A stretch of 64,000 nucleotides of DNA from assembly GCF_014295035.1 (NCBI RefSeq), contig NZ_CP060404.1:1902001-1966000 (forward strand), read 5' to 3'. The notes below the pieces were generated by a model that was given only the letters and a program-made list of their open reading frames with translations, searched no databases and was not told where the DNA came from. Position 1 is the stretch's first letter, and each line of letters starts with the position of its first letter. A program made the translations under genes and the position numbers. Positions 8,307 through 18,391 of the stretch are shown here, in pieces. Source of the DNA: Streptomyces buecherae. GTDB taxonomy: Bacteria; Actinomycetota; Actinomycetes; Streptomycetales; Streptomycetaceae.

Positions 8307-8827
8307 CGCCGGCTCTCCCGTCTGCGCGGTCTGGATCGCGACGGTCGCGCGATCACCGCCCTCGACGATAGGGAGGCGGGGCCGGCCGGGCTTCTCGAAA
8401 ACTGCCCACTGTGCCCGCGCGGTGGTTCAGGGGCGCGGCCTGGTCCACATGCGCGGGTAGCAGCCCGGGACAACGGCAGTTCCTGGTGGCGCGACCGCTC
8501 CCGGTAGGCGCTCGGGCTCTCGCCGGTGAAGCGCCGGAACTGGGTGCTGAAGGAGCCCAGGCTGGCGAAGCCGACCGCCATGCACACCTCGGTCACGGTC
8601 CGCTCGCCGTCGCGCAGCAACGCCTTGGCCCGCTCCATCCGCCGGCTCATCAGGTACTGGTGCGGCGTCTCGCCGAACGCCGCCTTGAAGCCGCGGCTGA
8701 AGTACGCCGGCGAGAGCGACGCACCGCGGGCCAGGGCCGCCACGCTCAGCGGTTCGGCGTAGGCCCGGTCGATCAGGTCGCGCGCCCGCAGCAGGTGCCT
8801 GGCCAGCGGCGCCGCGGGACGCCTCAC
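8165..8827 (-). CDS. AraC family transcriptional regulator with altered 3' end
   Basis: The first ~120 residues form a complete AraC/XylS DNA-binding domain: two helix-turn-helix units with SVAALARGASLSPAYFSRGFKAAFG and TEVCMAVGFASLGSFSTQFRR, from a GTG start. After RSRHQELP the frame runs into about 100 Arg/Ser/Pro-rich residues unlike the family. A neighbouring frame entered near 8470-8476 reads VPGCYPRMWTRPRP and stops at 8427-8429, which resembles the usual short tail of this subfamily. A one-base change therefore seems to have extended the protein over the hydrolase remnant. DNA binding should survive. It probably regulates the VOC gene. Confidence 0.78.
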   Translation of the reverse strand: MRRPAAPLARHLLRARDLIDRAYAEPLSVAALARGASLSPAYFSRGFKAAFGETPHQYLMSRRMERAKALLRDGERTVTEVCMAVGFASLGSFSTQFRRFTGESPSAYRERSRHQELPLSRAATRACGPGRAPEPPRGHSGQFSRSPAGPASLSSRAVIARPSRSRPRRRESRRWRRSRPGTARSSRTTGWARARRSSWWPGPRATVARRPRSRAHWAGT

Positions 8828-8856
8828 CGGCTCACCGGGTCACCGGCCGCTGGCCG

Positions 8857-9789
8857 TCAGCGCGCGGAGCCGTCGCGACGGGCCCGGTCCGGGTCCGTGG
8901 CCAGGCGTTCCAGGACCGCGTCGGTGGACTGCCGCGCCACGCTCTCGGCCACCGCGTCGGTGACCGCCCGCTCCGCCTCCCGCTCCCGTTCGGCGCGCTC
9001 GCGCTCGGCCTCCTCCGCCTCCATCTCGGCGATCACGTCGATCGGCGGCGGCGCCTTGGCCAGGAAGATCCAGGTCAGGTACACGCAGAGCAGGAAGGGC
9101 GGGATGCCGAGGGCGACCTTGACCCAGCCGAGCTGGGTGGCGTCCCCCCACCAGTACAGCGGGAAGAGGATCGCCGACTTGCCGAGCAGGATCAGACCCC
9201 ACGCCCAGGTCGCCTTGGTGTACGCGCGCAGCCGGCCCGGGTTGCGCGTGCGCCAGGACAGGTTCTCCTTCAGGATCGGCCCGAGCAGCACGCCGATCAG
9301 CGGGAACCGGAAGATCGCGGAGAGCACGTACGCCACGGCCAGCCCGAGCGTGTACAGCATGCCCGGCAGGTAGAAGTTCTTCGCGTCGCCGGACATCATC
9401 GCGAAGACGGCGCCGAAGGCCACCCCGAAGACGCCGCTGAAGGCGTGCTTGAGGGTCTCCTTGCGGGCCAGCCGGGCCACCGCGAGCAGCACCGTCAGCG
9501 CGAGCGCCGCGATGGCCGCGACGTGGATGTCCCGCTTGATCGTGTAGATCAGGACGAAGACCAGTCCGGGCACGGTGGTGTCCACCATGCCGCGCACCCC
9601 GCCGAACGCCTCGAGGAGCGCGGTGTCGGCGGCTGCCTTGCTGCGCGCCGCCTCCCCCCCGTCGGCTGCCTCGCTCGCGTCGGTCGCGTCCGGGGAGTCC
9701 CCGGCCCGCGCCGGGGCGTGCTCCGCCCCGCGTGCGGCCCCGCCGGGAGGTCCGGCCCCGTTGGAGGCCCACTTGTCGTCAGACGTCAC
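8857..9789 (-). CDS. DUF3159 family membrane protein
   Basis: Membrane protein of 310 residues starting at a GTG. After a disordered, Ala/Asp-rich N-terminus (about 55 residues) come at least five hydrophobic segments (for example VPGLVFVLIYTI, IAALALTVLLAVARL and LGLAVAYVLSAIF), then a charged Glu/Arg-rich helical tail. The family is restricted to actinobacteria and has no assigned function. It follows the OB-fold gene after three bases, so the two form one transcript, an arrangement common in Streptomyces. Confidence 0.88.
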   Translation of the reverse strand: MTSDDKWASNGAGPPGGAARGAEHAPARAGDSPDATDASEAADGGEAARSKAAADTALLEAFGGVRGMVDTTVPGLVFVLIYTIKRDIHVAAIAALALTVLLAVARLARKETLKHAFSGVFGVAFGAVFAMMSGDAKNFYLPGMLYTLGLAVAYVLSAIFRFPLIGVLLGPILKENLSWRTRNPGRLRAYTKATWAWGLILLGKSAILFPLYWWGDATQLGWVKVALGIPPFLLCVYLTWIFLAKAPPPIDVIAEMEAEEAERERAEREREAERAVTDAVAESVARQSTDAVLERLATDPDRARRDGSAR

Positions 9790-9792
9790 CCG

Positions 9793-10191
9793 CTACTCCT
9801 GTCCGAGCGGTCGGAGTTCGTACTTGGGGTTGAACAGCACGCGGCGGCCGTGGCTCATCGATATCCGACCGGAGGCGATCAGCCTGCGGCCCGGCTCGAC
9901 GCCGACGATGGAGCGCCTGCCGAGCCAGACCACGTCCAGCGCGGCCGTCCCGTCGAACAGCTCCGCCTCCAGCGCGGGGACGCCCGCGCGGGGCCGCAGC
10001 GTGACGGTGCGTAGCGTACCGGTGACCTTGACGACCTGGCGGTCGCCGCACTCGCCGATCTTGACGCACCCGGCGTCCTCGGCGTCCTGCCGCAGCTCCG
10101 CGGAGTGCAGGTCGTCCTGCGACGTCGACAGCCGGTCGAGCAGCCGGCGCAGCGGGCCGGCCGGCTTCTCGGGGCGGGATGGGGCACTCAT
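9793..10191 (-). CDS. OB-fold nucleic-acid-binding protein
   Basis: Protein of 132 residues from an ATG at 10191. Residues ~48-130 form an OB-fold: VVKVTGTLRTVTLRP, VPALEAELFDGTAALDVVWL, and VEPGRRLIASGRISMSHGRRV, as in anti-codon-type and RecG-wedge-like OB domains. A basic, helical N-terminus (PLRRLLDRLSTSQDDLHS) precedes it. It probably binds RNA or DNA; the partner is unknown. Cotranscribed with the DUF3159 gene. Confidence 0.86.
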   Translation of the reverse strand: MSAPSRPEKPAGPLRRLLDRLSTSQDDLHSAELRQDAEDAGCVKIGECGDRQVVKVTGTLRTVTLRPRAGVPALEAELFDGTAALDVVWLGRRSIVGVEPGRRLIASGRISMSHGRRVLFNPKYELRPLGQE

Positions 10192-10223
10192 ACGGCCCAG
10201 GGTACCCGCGGCCCGTGGGCCGC

Positions 10224-10940
10224 TCACCGCTCGAAGCGGTACCCCATGCCCGGCTCGGTGATGAAGTGCCGCGGGTGCGAGGGGTCGCGCTCCAGCTTGC
10301 GGCGCAGTTGCGCCATGTAGACCCGCAGGTAGTTGGTCTCGGTGCCGTACGAGGGCCCCCAGACCTCCTGGAGCAGCTGCTTCTGGCTGACCAGCCGGCC
10401 CGCGTTGCGGACCAGCACCTCGAGGAGGTGCCACTCGGTGGGCGTGAGGCGGACGTCCGCGCCCTCGCGGTGCGCCTTCTTGGCGGCCAGGTCGATGGAG
10501 AAGCTGTCGGTCTCGATGACCACCGCGTCCTCGCCGCGCCCGGTGGGCTCGGCGCGCCGGACGGCGGCCCGCAGCCTGGCCAGCAACTCGTCCATGCCGA
10601 ACGGCTTGGTGACGTAGTCGTCGGCCCCGGCGTCCAGCGCCTCCACCTTCTCGTCCGAGGTCTGGCGCGCGGACAGCACCAGGATCGGCACCCGGGTCCA
10701 GCCGCGCAGCCCCTTGATCACCTCGACGCCGTCCATGTCGGGCAGGCCCAGGTCGAGGACGATGACGTCGGGGTGGCGGGCGGCGGCCAGTTGCAGGGCC
10801 GTCGCGCCGTCGGGGGCGGCGTCGACCTCGTACTTGCGCGCCTTCAGGTTGATGACCAGGGCGCGCACGATCTGCGGCTCGTCGTCGACGACGAGCACCC
10901 GACCGGGGGTCCGGGGTTGCCCCTCGGAGGAGCTCAGCAT
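10224..10940 (-). CDS. kdpE: Two-component response regulator KdpE
   Basis: OmpR/PhoB-type regulator of 238 residues: receiver domain with VVDDEP, phospho-acceptor Asp in VIVLDLGLPD and Lys in YVTKPF, then a winged helix with RLTPTEWHLLEVLVRN and YLRVYMAQLRRKLE. Located 55 bases downstream of kdpD on the same strand. KdpE activates the high-affinity potassium ATPase genes kdpFABC at low potassium or high osmolarity; those genes lie about 5 kb away in this window. Confidence 0.95.
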   Translation of the reverse strand: MLSSSEGQPRTPGRVLVVDDEPQIVRALVINLKARKYEVDAAPDGATALQLAAARHPDVIVLDLGLPDMDGVEVIKGLRGWTRVPILVLSARQTSDEKVEALDAGADDYVTKPFGMDELLARLRAAVRRAEPTGRGEDAVVIETDSFSIDLAAKKAHREGADVRLTPTEWHLLEVLVRNAGRLVSQKQLLQEVWGPSYGTETNYLRVYMAQLRRKLERDPSHPRHFITEPGMGYRFER

Positions 10941-10995
10941 GGTGCCTGCCTTTCTGGCCGGGTGCGTACGCGGGTACGCACGGAGCGCGTGCGGG

Positions 10996-13686
10996 TCATG
11001 AGGTGACCTGGGCCGGGAGGTCGGGGGCGGCCGGCGGGCGGGCGGCGGCGGTGCTCAGGGTGAGGACCATCGTCATGCCGCCGCCCGGGGTGTCCTCGGC
11101 GGTCAGGGTGCCGCCCATCGCCTCGGCGAAGCCGCGCGCGACGGCGAGGCCGAGGCCCACGCCGGCGCCGCGCGGGACGTCGCCGTAGCGCTGGAAGGGC
11201 TCGAAGATGCGGTCCTTGGCGCTGTCGGGGACGCCGGGTCCGCGGTCGGCGACGCGCACCTCGACCCGGGTGCCCAGCGCGCTCGCCGCCACCAGGACGG
11301 GCTGGCCCGGCGGGCTGTACTTCACGGCGTTCTCGACGATGTTGGCGACGCTGCGCTCCAGGAGCCCCGGGTCGACGGCGACCATCGGCAACTCCTCGGG
11401 GACGTCCAGGGTGACGCTGCCCTCGGGGACGCCGCCGAGCGCCATCGGGACCACCTCGTCGAGGTCGATCTCGCGGATCAGCGGGGTGACGGTGCCGGTC
11501 TGCAGGCGCGACATGTCGAGCAGATTGCCCACGAGGTGGTCGAGCCGGTCGGCGCCGTCCTCGATGCCGGCCAGCAGCTCCGCCTCGTCCTCGTCCGACC
11601 AGGCGACGTCGTCCGAGCGCAGCGAGGTCACCGCGGCCTTGATCCCGGCCAGCGGGGTGCGCAGGTCGTGGCTGACGGCGGCGAGCAGCGCGGTGCGGAT
11701 GCGGTTGCCCTCGGCCAGCTCGCGCGCCTGCTCGGCCTCGCCCATCAGGCGCTGCCGGTCCAGGACGACGGCGGCCTGGGCGGCGAACGCGGCGAGCACG
11801 CGCCGGTCCTCGGCCGGCAGCACCCGGCCGTTGAGGGCCAGCGCCAGGTGGTCGCCCACGGGCATGTCCACGTCGGCGTCCTCGGGCCGCAGCGGCACGC
11901 GGGCGCCGGGGGCCGCGGCGCTCGCGGCCGGCGCGCCCTCCGGGGAGGCGGCCGGGCCCTCGGAGGAGGTGGCCGGGCCTTCGCGAGAGGCGGCCGGGCC
12001 CTCTCGGGTGGTGGCCGGCTCGCCGTCGGCGGTGGGCGCGGCCGGGGTGGCGGCGGCGCTGCCCGCGCAGGTCCACGGGGCGGTGTCGGACTCCCGCTCA
12101 AGAAGCGCCACCGACTCCATGCCGAAGGTCTCCCGCACCCGCTCCAGCAGGGCCTCCAGGCTGGTCTCCCCGCGCAGCACGCTGCCCGCGAGGTAGGACA
12201 GGATCTCGGACTCGGCCCGCAGCCTGGCCGCCTGGTGGGTGCGGCGGGCCGCCAGGTCCACCACGGAGGCCACCGCGACGGCCACCGCGAAGAAGATCAC
12301 GATGGCGACGAGGTTCTTCGGGTCCTGCACGGTCAGGGTGTGCTTGGGCGGCGTGAAGTAGAAGTTGAGCAGCATCGAGCCGACGGCCGCCGAGGCCAGC
12401 GCGGGCAGCAGGCCACCGAGCAGCGCGGCCAGCACCGTCAGGAACAGGAACAGCAGCACGTCGTTGGCGAGCCCCGGGCCGTCGTGCAGGGCCGTGAGCA
12501 GCAGGGTGAGCAGCGCCGGCCCGCCGACCCCGGTCAGCCAGCCCGCCAGGATGCGGGACCGGCCGAGCCGCGCGCCCCGGGCCAGCGGCAGCCCGCGGCC
12601 CTTGGCCACCTCGCTGTGGGTGACGATGTGTACGTCGAGGTCGGGCCCCGACTCCCGGGCCACGGTCGCGCCGACGCCGGGGCCGAAGACGTACTGCCAG
12701 GTCTTGCGGCGGCTGGAGCCGAGCACGATCTGGGTCGCGTTGACGCCGCGCGCGAACTCGAGGAGGGCGCTCGGGACGTCCTCGCCGATCACGTGGTGGA
12801 AGGTGCCGCCGAGGTCCTCGACCAGGGTGCGCTGGACGGCCAGTTCCTTGGGCGAGGCGGAGGTCAGCCCGTCGCTGCGGGCGATGTAGACGGCGAGCAC
12901 CTCGCTGCCCGAGCCCTTGGCCGCCATCCGGGACGCCCGGCGGATCAGCGTGCGGCCCTCGGGCCCGCCGGTCAGGCCCACCACGATGCGTTCGCGCGCC
13001 TGCCAGGTGGAGCGGATGCGGTGCTCGGAGCGGTACTGCTGGAGGTACTCGTCGACCCGGTCAGCGGTCCACAGCAGCGCCAGCTCGCGCAGCGCGGTCA
13101 GGTTCCCGGGGCGGAAGTAGTTGGACAGGGCCGCGTTGACCTTGTCGGGCGCGTAGATGTTGCCGTGCGCCATGCGGCGGCGCAGCGCCTGGGGCGACAT
13201 GTCGACCAGTTCTATCTGGTCGGCGCGGCGTACGACCTCGTCGGGCACCGTCTCCCGTTGCCGCACGCCCGTTATCGACTCCACCACGTCACCCAGCGAT
13301 TCCAGGTGCTGGATGTTGACGGCGGATACGACGTCGATGCCGGCCCGCAGCAACTCCTCGACGTCCTGCCACCGCTTGGCGTTGCGCGACCCTGGCACGT
13401 TGGTGTGCGCGAGTTCGTCGACCAGCGCGACGGCCGGCCGCCTGGCGAGCACGGCGTCCACGTCCATCTCGGTGAACGTGGCGTCCCGGTAGGTGAGCTC
13501 ACGACGGGGTACCGCCTCCAAGCCGTGCAGCATCACCTCGGTACGCGGCCGACCGTGGTCCTCGACGAAGCCCACCACGAGGTCCGTGCCGCGCTCGACC
13601 CGCCGGTGCCCCTCGGAGAGCATCGCGTACGTCTTGCCGACGCCGGGTGCCGCACCGAGGTAGATCCGAAGCTTGCCGCGTGCCAT
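10996..13686 (-). CDS. kdpD: Sensor histidine kinase KdpD
   Basis: Sensor kinase of about 896 residues. Order: KdpD domain with Walker A GAAPGVGKTYAML, a universal-stress-protein-like domain (RERIVVGLTGGPEGRTLIRR), four clustered membrane segments, a GAF-like region, HisKA with phospho-acceptor His in AVSHDLRTPLAGIK, and a HATPase domain (NIVENAVKYSPPG, DRGPGVP). The ATG at 13686 matches the family start MARGKLRIYLG, although its GAGG lies very close; a GTG at 13713 is an alternative. Unusual: the GAF-like region carries a tandem run of seven-residue units, EGPAASR-like, encoded by 21-base repeats (11945-12028). KdpD phosphorylates KdpE; the N-terminal domain is a c-di-AMP receptor in some Firmicutes. 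Confidence 0.95.
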   Translation of the reverse strand: MARGKLRIYLGAAPGVGKTYAMLSEGHRRVERGTDLVVGFVEDHGRPRTEVMLHGLEAVPRRELTYRDATFTEMDVDAVLARRPAVALVDELAHTNVPGSRNAKRWQDVEELLRAGIDVVSAVNIQHLESLGDVVESITGVRQRETVPDEVVRRADQIELVDMSPQALRRRMAHGNIYAPDKVNAALSNYFRPGNLTALRELALLWTADRVDEYLQQYRSEHRIRSTWQARERIVVGLTGGPEGRTLIRRASRMAAKGSGSEVLAVYIARSDGLTSASPKELAVQRTLVEDLGGTFHHVIGEDVPSALLEFARGVNATQIVLGSSRRKTWQYVFGPGVGATVARESGPDLDVHIVTHSEVAKGRGLPLARGARLGRSRILAGWLTGVGGPALLTLLLTALHDGPGLANDVLLFLFLTVLAALLGGLLPALASAAVGSMLLNFYFTPPKHTLTVQDPKNLVAIVIFFAVAVAVASVVDLAARRTHQAARLRAESEILSYLAGSVLRGETSLEALLERVRETFGMESVALLERESDTAPWTCAGSAAATPAAPTADGEPATTREGPAASREGPATSSEGPAASPEGAPAASAAAPGARVPLRPEDADVDMPVGDHLALALNGRVLPAEDRRVLAAFAAQAAVVLDRQRLMGEAEQARELAEGNRIRTALLAAVSHDLRTPLAGIKAAVTSLRSDDVAWSDEDEAELLAGIEDGADRLDHLVGNLLDMSRLQTGTVTPLIREIDLDEVVPMALGGVPEGSVTLDVPEELPMVAVDPGLLERSVANIVENAVKYSPPGQPVLVAASALGTRVEVRVADRGPGVPDSAKDRIFEPFQRYGDVPRGAGVGLGLAVARGFAEAMGGTLTAEDTPGGGMTMVLTLSTAAARPPAAPDLPAQVTS
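11945..12028. repeat. 21-bp tandem repeat inside kdpD
   Basis: Four consecutive 21-base units start at 11945, 11966, 11987 and 12008; the first three are nearly identical (GAGGCGGCCGGGCCCTCG-type) and the fourth is degenerate. They encode heptapeptides of the form EGPAASx in KdpD. Length polymorphism by slippage would stay in frame. Confidence 0.85.
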
Positions 13687-13901
13687 GTCCTCATTGTCTT
13701 TCGTGCCGCGCACCGTACGTGCGCTCTGTTGACTCTACGACCAGCGAATCGGACAAACGTCGCGGACATCGCCGCGCGGATTTGTCTTGACACGGCTCTG
13801 ACGCCGCCCCGCGCCGGACCCCACCCGCCCCGCCGTGCGGCGTCGCCCGTTGACTCGTAAACCACGCGACGGACCGGCCGCGCCCTGCGAACATCGCCCG
13901 T
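13687..13901. promoter_or_regulatory. Divergent kdpD / aac(2') promoter region
   Basis: This 215-base gap must hold promoters for kdpDE (leftward) and the acetyltransferase gene (rightward). GTTGAC at 13728-13733 matches the core of the CGTTGACGG repeats in front of the kdpFABC operon and is a candidate shared site. No unambiguous -10/-35 pair was recognised. Confidence 0.4.
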
Positions 13902-14435
13902 ATGGCAGACGTACGTGTGACACACACCTCGGGGCTGGACTCCGCCGCGTTGGCGGCCGTGCGGGCCCTGCTCGACGACGCCTTCGATGGCGACTTCGAC
14001 GACGCCGACTGGGACCACACGGTCGGTGGGATGCACGCCCTCCTGTGGGAGGGCAGCGAGTTGATCGCGCACGGCGCCGTGGTGCAGCGGCGTCTGCTGC
14101 ACGGCGGTCGGGCGCTGCGCGCCGGCTACGTGGAGGGCGTGGCGGTGCGGGCCGACCGGCGCGGGGTCGGCAAGGGGACGGCCGTGATGGCGGCCCTGGG
14201 TCCGGTGCTGCGCGGCGGCTACGAGGTGGGCGCCCTGTCCGCGGCCGACGGCGCCGACGTGTTCTACCAGCGCCTGGGCTGGCAGCGGTGGCAGGGCCGC
14301 ACGTCGGTGCTGGCGCCCACCGGCGTGCTGCGCACCGAGGAGGACGACGACAGCACCTTCGTCCTCCCCCTCGGGGTGCCGCTTGACCTGGCCGGCGAGC
14401 TGACCTGCGACTGGCGCGAAGGCGACGTGTGGTGA
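13902..14435 (+). CDS. aac(2'): Aminoglycoside 2'-N-acetyltransferase, AAC(2')
   Basis: GNAT-fold enzyme of 177 residues, about the full length of the AAC(2') family. Motifs characteristic of mycobacterial AAC(2')-I enzymes are present in order: WDHTVGGMHALLW, IAHGAVVQRRLL, LRAGYVEGVAVRADRRG (acetyl-CoA site), TSVLAPTG, and the C-terminal CDWREGDVW. It would transfer acetyl to the 2'-amino group of aminoglycosides; in mycobacteria such enzymes are chromosomal and may have other physiological substrates. It stands alone, divergent from kdpD, with no antibiotic-biosynthesis genes nearby. Confidence 0.9.
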   Translation: MADVRVTHTSGLDSAALAAVRALLDDAFDGDFDDADWDHTVGGMHALLWEGSELIAHGAVVQRRLLHGGRALRAGYVEGVAVRADRRGVGKGTAVMAALGPVLRGGYEVGALSAADGADVFYQRLGWQRWQGRTSVLAPTGVLRTEEDDDSTFVLPLGVPLDLAGELTCDWREGDVW

Positions 14436-14470
14436 CCGGGCGCCCGTGACCGCTCTCCGGGCCGCCGACC

Positions 14471-14510
14471 GCCGGGCGGGCCCACGTACGGGGGTCGTGG
14501 GCCGCCCGGC
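14471..14510. terminator. Terminator between aac(2') and ABC ATPase gene
   Basis: GCCGGGCGGGCCCACG (14471-14486) pairs with CGTGGGCCGCCCGGC (14496-14510) apart from one bulged base. It lies between converging genes. Confidence 0.7.
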
Positions 14511-14601
14511 TCCCGGGCGCGCGGCCCCGGGGAGCCGAGCGGGCCTGGGGGTCAGGCGGGGCCGGGCCGGTCAGGCAGCCAGACGGTCAGACGGCCAGGT
14601 G

Positions 14602-15315
14602 TCAGCCGGTCTGGCTGCGGTCCTCGGTGATGTGCCCGTCGCTCAGCTCCAGGACCCGGTCGGCGAGGCCGAGCAGGTTGGCGTCGTGCGTGGCGACCAG
14701 GGCGGTGACGTCCTCGCTGCGCACCACCGCGCGCAGCAGCTCCATCACCGCGAGCCCGGTCTCCGCGTCCAACTGTCCGGTCGGCTCGTCCGCGATCAAC
14801 AGCGCCGGTCGGTTGGCCAGCGCGCGGGCGATGGCCACCCGCTGCTGCTGCCCGCCGGACAGTTCGCCGGGCCGCTGCTCCGCGTGGTCGGCCAGGCCCA
14901 CCAGGGACAGCAGCAGGGCGACCCGCTCCTCCCGCTCGGCCGCCGGCGCCTTGCGCAGCCGCATCGGGACGCCGACGTTCTCGGCGGCGCTCAGGATCGG
15001 GATCAGGCCGAAGGACTGGAAGACGAAGCCGATCCGGTCTCGCCGCAACTGGAGCAGACCGCTCTCGCCAAGGCCGACGACATCGGTGTCGTCCACGAGG
15101 ATCTCGCCCGCGTCGGGGGTGTCGAGCCCGCCGATGAGGTTGAGCAGCGTGGTCTTCCCGGAGCCGGACCGGCCCTTGAGCGCGACGAGTTCGCCGCGCG
15201 GCACGTCGAAGGAGACCCCGCGCAACGCGTGCACGGCGGCCGGGCCGCTGCCGTAGGTCCGCCGCAGGTCCCGCACCCGCACCATGTCCGCCCGCTGTAG
15301 CGTCCGCTCGCTCAT
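14602..15315 (-). CDS. ABC transporter ATP-binding protein, LolD/MacB type
   Basis: ATPase subunit of 237 residues: Walker A GRSGSGKTT, Q-loop FVFQSFGLIP, signature LSGGQQQRVAIARAL, Walker B LLIADEPTG and switch His in ATHD. LolD/MacB-type ATPases normally pair with an FtsX-like permease, but no permease is next to it, so it is an orphan here. The DEPTGQLDAETG block is typical of the type. It faces aac(2') convergently and lies downstream of the kdp operon terminator. Confidence 0.9.
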   Translation of the reverse strand: MSERTLQRADMVRVRDLRRTYGSGPAAVHALRGVSFDVPRGELVALKGRSGSGKTTLLNLIGGLDTPDAGEILVDDTDVVGLGESGLLQLRRDRIGFVFQSFGLIPILSAAENVGVPMRLRKAPAAEREERVALLLSLVGLADHAEQRPGELSGGQQQRVAIARALANRPALLIADEPTGQLDAETGLAVMELLRAVVRSEDVTALVATHDANLLGLADRVLELSDGHITEDRSQTG

Positions 15316-15481
15316 CGCCCGCCGCTCCCCTCCCGGCCCCCGGCCGGCCGTAACCGATCACGCCGACGCTACGGTACGCGCCTGGTGGCCGGAGTCCAGG
15401 CCCCGTGCGCCACCCGCCCGCCGCGCGGGGCCGCCCGTCACGGCCGCGCGAGGACGCCGGGGGCGCGGCGGCGGGCGGGCG

Positions 15482-15519
15482 GGGCGTACGCGACCGGTCT
15501 CGCCGTCCCGCGTACGCCC
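15482..15519 (-). terminator. Terminator of the kdp operon
   Basis: An 11-base perfect inverted repeat (GGGCGTACGCG / CGCGTACGCCC) with a 16-base loop, about 30 bases beyond the kdpC stop codon on the minus strand. Confidence 0.6.
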
Positions 15520-15548
15520 GGCCCCGCGCCCCGCCAGCTCGCCCCCGG

Positions 15549-16208
15549 TCAGTCGCCCCGCTCCTCCGCCGCCAGCCGTCGCACGGCCAGGTTCAGCTTC
15601 AACACGTTGACGTGCGGCTCCCCCAGGAAGCCGGCCAGGCGGCCGTCGGTGTGCCGCTCGACCAGGCGTTGTACGGCCTGCCGGGACAGGCCGTGCTCCC
15701 TGGCCACCCGGCTCACCTGGAGGTCCGCGTAGGCCGGTGAGATGTGCGGGTCGACGCCGGAGGCGGAGGCCGTGAGCGCGTCTACCGGCACGTCGCGCCG
15801 CGGGACGCCGTTGAACGTGGCGATCGCGGCGCGGCGGGCGATGACCTGCTCCTTGAGCACCTTGCTGTCGGCGGCGAGGTTGGAGGCGCCGGAGACGGTG
15901 AGGGAGTAGCGGGTGTTGTAGACGTTCTCGCCGGCCGCCGACGGGCGGGGCTGGAACCACCTGGGGTCGGGCAGCGGGTTGCCGTCCTTGTCCTTGGCGT
16001 CGAGCGTGAAGCTCTGGCCGATCAGCTCGGAGCCGACGACCTTCCCGTTCTCCTTGATCTTCGAGCCGTCGGCCTGGTCGGGGAAGAGGGCCTGGGCGAT
16101 GCCGGTGACCGCCAGCGGATAGAGCACGCCGCACACCAGGGTCAGCACCAGCAGGGCCCGCAGCCCCGCCGTCGCCAGGCGGGTCATGCCGCGGAGGGAT
16201 GAGTTCAT
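15549..16208 (-). CDS. kdpC: Potassium-transporting ATPase subunit KdpC
   Basis: Single-span subunit of 219 residues from an ATG. It has one N-terminal membrane helix (LRALLVLTLVCGVLYPLAVTGIAQALFP), then the conserved GSELIGQSF, PRWFQPRPSAAG and SGVDPHISPAYADLQVSRVA motifs. KdpC stabilises the KdpFABC complex and raises the affinity of KdpB for ATP. It starts five bases after the kdpB stop. Confidence 0.95.
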   Translation of the reverse strand: MNSSLRGMTRLATAGLRALLVLTLVCGVLYPLAVTGIAQALFPDQADGSKIKENGKVVGSELIGQSFTLDAKDKDGNPLPDPRWFQPRPSAAGENVYNTRYSLTVSGASNLAADSKVLKEQVIARRAAIATFNGVPRRDVPVDALTASASGVDPHISPAYADLQVSRVAREHGLSRQAVQRLVERHTDGRLAGFLGEPHVNVLKLNLAVRRLAAEERGD

Positions 16209-16213
16209 GAGTG

Positions 16214-18387
<2,174 letters not shown>

Positions 18388-18391
<4 letters not shown>

